Source of the DNA: Candidatus Izemoplasmatales bacterium
GTDB taxonomy: Bacteria > Bacillota_I > Bacilli_A > Izemoplasmatales > Hujiaoplasmataceae
Reading direction: 5' to 3'
Assembly: GCA_028702245.1 (NCBI GenBank)
Contig: JAQVPE010000008.1
Coordinates: 1-13,654 of the forward strand
Length of the DNA: 13,654 nt
The notes below the pieces were generated by a model. That model saw nothing but the letters and a program-made list of their open reading frames with translations, was not told where the DNA came from and did not search any database. Below, piece after piece: positions 11,298-13,654 of this stretch (its first letter is position 1; every line of letters begins with the position of its first letter). The translations under genes were made by a program, and so were the position numbers.

Positions 11298-12190
11298 ATG
11301 GATATAACAGCTAGTTTAGTTAAGAGTTACGCGACAAGACCGGTGCCGGCATGATGGACTGCAAAAGAGCCCTCGTCGAGACTTCCGGAGACATCGATCT
11401 GGCCATGTTGTGGCTTCGGGAAAAAGGAATCGCCAAAGCCCAGAAGAAAGCTTCCCGAATCGCCGCCGAAGGCGTCTGCAACATCAAAATTGAAGCTGAC
11501 AAGGCAATCATGTTCGAACTCAACTGTGAGACGGACTTTGTCGCCAAAAACGATAAGTTTCAGGCTTTGGCCGATCAAATCGGCGACGCTATCCTGAACG
11601 CGGATGTTAATTCAGTCGAAGAAGCGCTTAAAATCGAGATCAACGGCAAAAGCATCGAAAACTTGATTCTCGAAACCATTTCGAACATCGGTGAGAACAT
11701 CAATCTGCGGCGGCTAAATGTCACTATGAAAGATGCTTCCCAAATCTATGGACACTACATCCATATGGGTGGAAAGATCGCTTCATTGGCCGTCATCAAC
11801 GGCGGCGATTTCGAGACCGCAAAGGATATAGCCATGCAGGTGGCCGCCAGCAATCCCCAATACCTTCAGGCATCCGACATTTCCGAAACTTTCATCGCCG
11901 GCGAGCGCGAGATCCTCACCAAAGAAGCCTTGAACGAGAACGCCGAATCGGAAAAACCGAAACCGGAAGCGATCATCCATAAAATGGTCGAAGGCCGACT
12001 CCAGAAAAACCTTAAAGAAATCTGTCTCGTCAATCAACCTTTCATCAAGAATCCCGACCAGCAGGTTGGCGAATACGTGAAGGCAAAAGGCGCAACGATC
12101 GCGCTATTTCAACGCATGGCCGTTGGCGAAGGCATTGAGAAAAAAGAAGATAATTTCGCAGAAGAAGTAATGTCGCAAGCCAAACTATAA
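11298..12190 (+). pseudogene. tsf: Elongation factor Ts, interrupted by a one-base frameshift near the start
   Basis: EF-Ts exchanges GDP for GTP on EF-Tu. The gene clearly begins at ATG 11298: AAGGAGG (11285-11291) is six bases upstream and the first codons read MDITASLVK, the family start. After AAG at 11322-11324 the frame runs into TGA at 11352-11354. Reading the last G of that AAG again as the start of GAG gives ELRDKTGAGMMDCKRAL, the conserved continuation, so one base (probably a second G) is missing. The -1 frame then runs intact to TAA 12188-12190, with REKGIAKAQKKA, TDFVAKN (the EF-Tu contact) and KGATIALFQRMAVGEG. Restored length is 297 residues, normal for EF-Ts. As written, a 279-residue protein could only start at ATG 11351, which overlaps the stop as ATGA but has no Shine-Dalgarno. 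A sequencing or assembly error is the likeliest cause, because EF-Ts is needed for growth. Confidence 0.9.
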
Positions 12191-12214
12191 GGGACACTTT
12201 TGTGTCCTTTATTT
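12188..12214 (+). terminator. Intrinsic terminator after tsf
   Basis: The stem GGACAC/GTGTCC (12192-12197 with 12202-12207), with loop TTTT, is extended by G-T and A-T pairs into the tsf stop codon and is followed by TTTATTTAT. No promoter fits in the 20 bases before pyrH, so read-through probably feeds pyrH-frr. Confidence 0.75.
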
Positions 12215-12233
12215 ATATCGAAGGAGGATGTAT

Positions 12234-12956
12234 ATGTCCAAAAGACGTGTGATGATCAAACTAAGCGGAGAGGCCCTTGCCGGGAAAAGCGGCATTGGTA
12301 TCGATCCCAAGGTTGTCAAGAAAGTCGCGCAAGAGATCAAGGATGCCTATTTGCTCAATCTGTGCGAAATCGGTATCGTCGTTGGTGGTGGAAACATTTT
12401 CAGGGGCCGTCTTGGCGACGAAATGGGGATCGAACGTTCCAGCGCGGACTACATGGGCATGATCGGAACGATTCTAAATGCTCTCGCCTTACAGAATTCG
12501 CTCGAGGCCATCGATGTTCCCACCAGGGTCATGTCAAGTCTCAACATTCCCGAAGTGGCTGAACCATACATCAGGAGAAAAGCGATCAGCCATCTTGAGA
12601 AGAACTTCATCGTCATCTTCGGCGGCGGAACCGGCAATCCCTATTTCTCGACCGATACGACAGCCGCCTTGCGGGCTGCCGAACTCGGAGCCAGTATCGT
12701 CTATATGGCTAAAAACGGGACCGATGGCGTCTACGACAAGGATCCCAGAACCAACGGTGACTCCCAAAAGTACCATTCGCTAACCCATCAGGAAGTCTTG
12801 CATAAGCAACTTCAGGTCATGGATTCAACGGCCGCCGCCTTGTGCCACGACAACAACATCGCCATCTATGTTTTCGACATGAATGTTAGCGGCAATATCA
12901 AACGCGCGATCATGGGCGAAGACATCGGCACGATGATAAATAATTTTAAGGAGTGA
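12234..12956 (+). CDS. pyrH: UMP kinase (uridylate kinase)
   Basis: It phosphorylates UMP to UDP with ATP and belongs to the amino acid kinase fold specific to bacteria. The 240 residues show KLSGEAL (9-15), VGGGNIFRG (50-58), RSSADYMGM (69-77), FGGGTGNPYFSTDT (129-142) and NGTDGVYDKDPR (161-172). The ATG at 12234 is chosen over the ATG at 12228 because AAGGAGG (12221-12227) abuts 12228 but is six bases from 12234. It acts directly downstream of the Upp product in the same window. The stop overlaps the ribosome binding region of frr. Confidence 0.97.
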   Translation: MSKRRVMIKLSGEALAGKSGIGIDPKVVKKVAQEIKDAYLLNLCEIGIVVGGGNIFRGRLGDEMGIERSSADYMGMIGTILNALALQNSLEAIDVPTRVMSSLNIPEVAEPYIRRKAISHLEKNFIVIFGGGTGNPYFSTDTTAALRAAELGASIVYMAKNGTDGVYDKDPRTNGDSQKYHSLTHQEVLHKQLQVMDSTAAALCHDNNIAIYVFDMNVSGNIKRAIMGEDIGTMINNFKE

Positions 12957-12961
12957 TCAAT

Positions 12962-13519
12962 ATGCCAGAAACGATTCTTCTAAACGGCGAAGAACGCATG
13001 GAACAAACCCTGGTCGCTTTGCACCGGGAGTTTTCTACTGTCCGTAGCGGGAGAGCCAACCCCAAGATGCTCGAACGCGTGAGTATCGACTATTATGGTG
13101 TCCTCAGTCCTCTGAACCAAGTCTCTTCGATCCAGGTTCCGGAAGCAACGCAGATTTACATCAAACCTTATGACAAATCATTGCTTCCAAAGATCGAACG
13201 GGCGATTTTCGCGGCCAATCTCGGAGTTACTCCGACAAACGATGGAACCGGCATCCGCATTTCCTTGCCGCCACTCACCGAGGAAAACCGCAGGGAAGCT
13301 GTCAAGGTCATCCACAGGATGTCCGAGGATGGCAAAGTCGCGATCCGAAATATTCGTCGCGATCTGATTGCCGATTTTAAGAAAATGGAAAAAGACAAGA
13401 CCATTACCGAGGACGATCTCCGCTTCTATCAGGATGAGGCCCAGAAGTTGACAGACACCTTCATCGAGAAGATCGACGCGATTTTCAAAGAGAAGGAAAA
13501 AGACATCATGAGCATTTAA
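12962..13519 (+). CDS. frr: Ribosome recycling factor
   Basis: RRF splits post-termination ribosomes together with EF-G. The 185 residues match the canonical length exactly and include VRSGRANPKML (27-37), VSIDYYG, and IRISLPPLTEENRREAVK followed by the second long helix of the triple-helix domain, ending with EKEKDIMSI. The ATG at 12962 is preferred over the GTG at 12953: AAGGAG (12948-12953) is 8 bases before it and overlaps the pyrH stop. A strong terminator begins at the stop codon. Confidence 0.97.
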   Translation: MPETILLNGEERMEQTLVALHREFSTVRSGRANPKMLERVSIDYYGVLSPLNQVSSIQVPEATQIYIKPYDKSLLPKIERAIFAANLGVTPTNDGTGIRISLPPLTEENRREAVKVIHRMSEDGKVAIRNIRRDLIADFKKMEKDKTITEDDLRFYQDEAQKLTDTFIEKIDAIFKEKEKDIMSI

Positions 13520-13547
13520 TAAGACTAGAAATAGTCTTATTTTTTTT
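13518..13547 (+). terminator. Strong intrinsic terminator after frr
   Basis: A 9-bp perfect stem ATAAGACTA/TAGTCTTAT (13519-13527 with 13532-13540), with the stable tetraloop GAAA, is followed by seven T. The stem begins inside the frr stop codon and ends the pyrH-frr transcript. Confidence 0.93.
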
Positions 13548-13549
13548 GT

Positions 13550-13566
13550 TGGCAAAGGGTTTGCCA
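13550..13566 (+). repeat. Short perfect inverted repeat between frr terminator and next promoter
   Basis: TGGCAAA/TTTGCCA with a GGG loop gives a seven-pair hairpin. There is no U tract after it, so it is not a second terminator by the usual rule. Its role is unknown; it lies upstream of the promoter rather than in its transcript. Confidence 0.6.
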
Positions 13567-13578
13567 CCGACAATATAG

Positions 13579-13617
13579 TTATGGTTTTTCATCAAAATAG
13601 TGTATAATTGTTTTGAT
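13579..13617 (+). promoter_or_regulatory. Promoter for the next gene, with a dyad across the -10
   Basis: A perfect -10 TATAAT (13603-13608) is preceded by only a weak -35 (TTATGG, 13579-13584, 18 bases away). Seven-base arms ATCAAAA (13591-13597) and TTTTGAT (13611-13617) form a perfect inverted repeat centred on the -10, which could be an operator. The expected transcript start near 13615 leaves a very short leader. Confidence 0.55.
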
Positions 13618-13628
13618 AGGAGCGATGA

Positions 13629-13654
13629 ATGATGGGTCTACTGAATCGAAAACA
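13629..13654 (+). CDS. uppS: Start of a gene, probably undecaprenyl diphosphate synthase (cut by window end)
   Basis: ATG at 13629 (or 13632) follows AGGAG (13618-13622) at six to nine bases and reads MMGLLNRK up to the window edge. Another frame from ATG 13625 is also open, but its Shine-Dalgarno spacing is only two bases. In Gram-positive bacteria uppS commonly follows frr and often begins with a short Gly/Leu/Arg/Lys stretch like this. No catalytic motif is inside the window, so the name rests on gene order. Confidence 0.4.

Noticed and set aside
11313..11330. Programmed -1 frameshift in tsf
   Set aside because: There is no X XXY YYZ slippery heptamer: the bases are TTA GTT AAG AGT, and slipping the AAG-reading tRNA back one base would place it on TAA, a poor match. 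A missing base is simpler, so recoding is kept only as a remote alternative.

Overview
The window is a run of plus-strand housekeeping genes from a low-GC Gram-positive-type bacterium (Bacillota or the Mollicutes-related lineages). The order TsaC, RpiB, Upp, then ATP synthase resembles the Bacillus arrangement, and pyrH-frr followed by a uppS-like start is also typical. Strong AGGAGG ribosome binding sites precede most genes. TGA is used as a stop in six genes and Trp is TGG, so the standard bacterial code applies and Mycoplasma/Spiroplasma are excluded. An Acholeplasma-like or neighbouring lineage is possible, but this cannot be settled from the sequence alone.

Region 1 (1-1367): the end of an unidentified gene, a HAD-family phosphatase and a short TsaC/YrdC threonylcarbamoyl-AMP synthase are packed with overlaps or a 4-base gap and close at a clear intrinsic terminator.

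Region 2 (1388-9881): one good promoter precedes rpiB-upp-atpZ-atpI-atpB-atpE-atpF-atpH-atpA-atpG-atpD-atpC-dut. Genes overlap or sit within 46 bases of each other, and I see no internal terminator. This joins pentose phosphate isomerisation, uracil salvage, the complete F1Fo ATP synthase and dUTPase in one probable transcript. The c subunit carries the sodium-binding residue set, so the enzyme is probably Na+-coupled.

Region 3 (9882-13547): the translation genes rpsB, tsf, pyrH and frr. They are not one simple operon. rpsB has its own promoter and a structured leader, a terminator separates it from tsf, tsf has its own promoter, a second terminator lies between tsf and pyrH, and a strong terminator follows frr. 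S2 carries a long C-terminal extension ending in a Rho_N/SAP-like helical domain. tsf, as written, has a one-base frameshift near its start, which could be a sequence error or a real lesion.

Region 4 (13548-13654): a promoter with a dyad around its -10 box leads into the first codons of a probable uppS.

No tRNA, rRNA, CRISPR array, insertion sequence or prophage gene was seen. The points that most deserve a second look are the S2 fusion, the tsf frameshift, the Na+ c ring, dut in the ATP operon and the rpsB leader.
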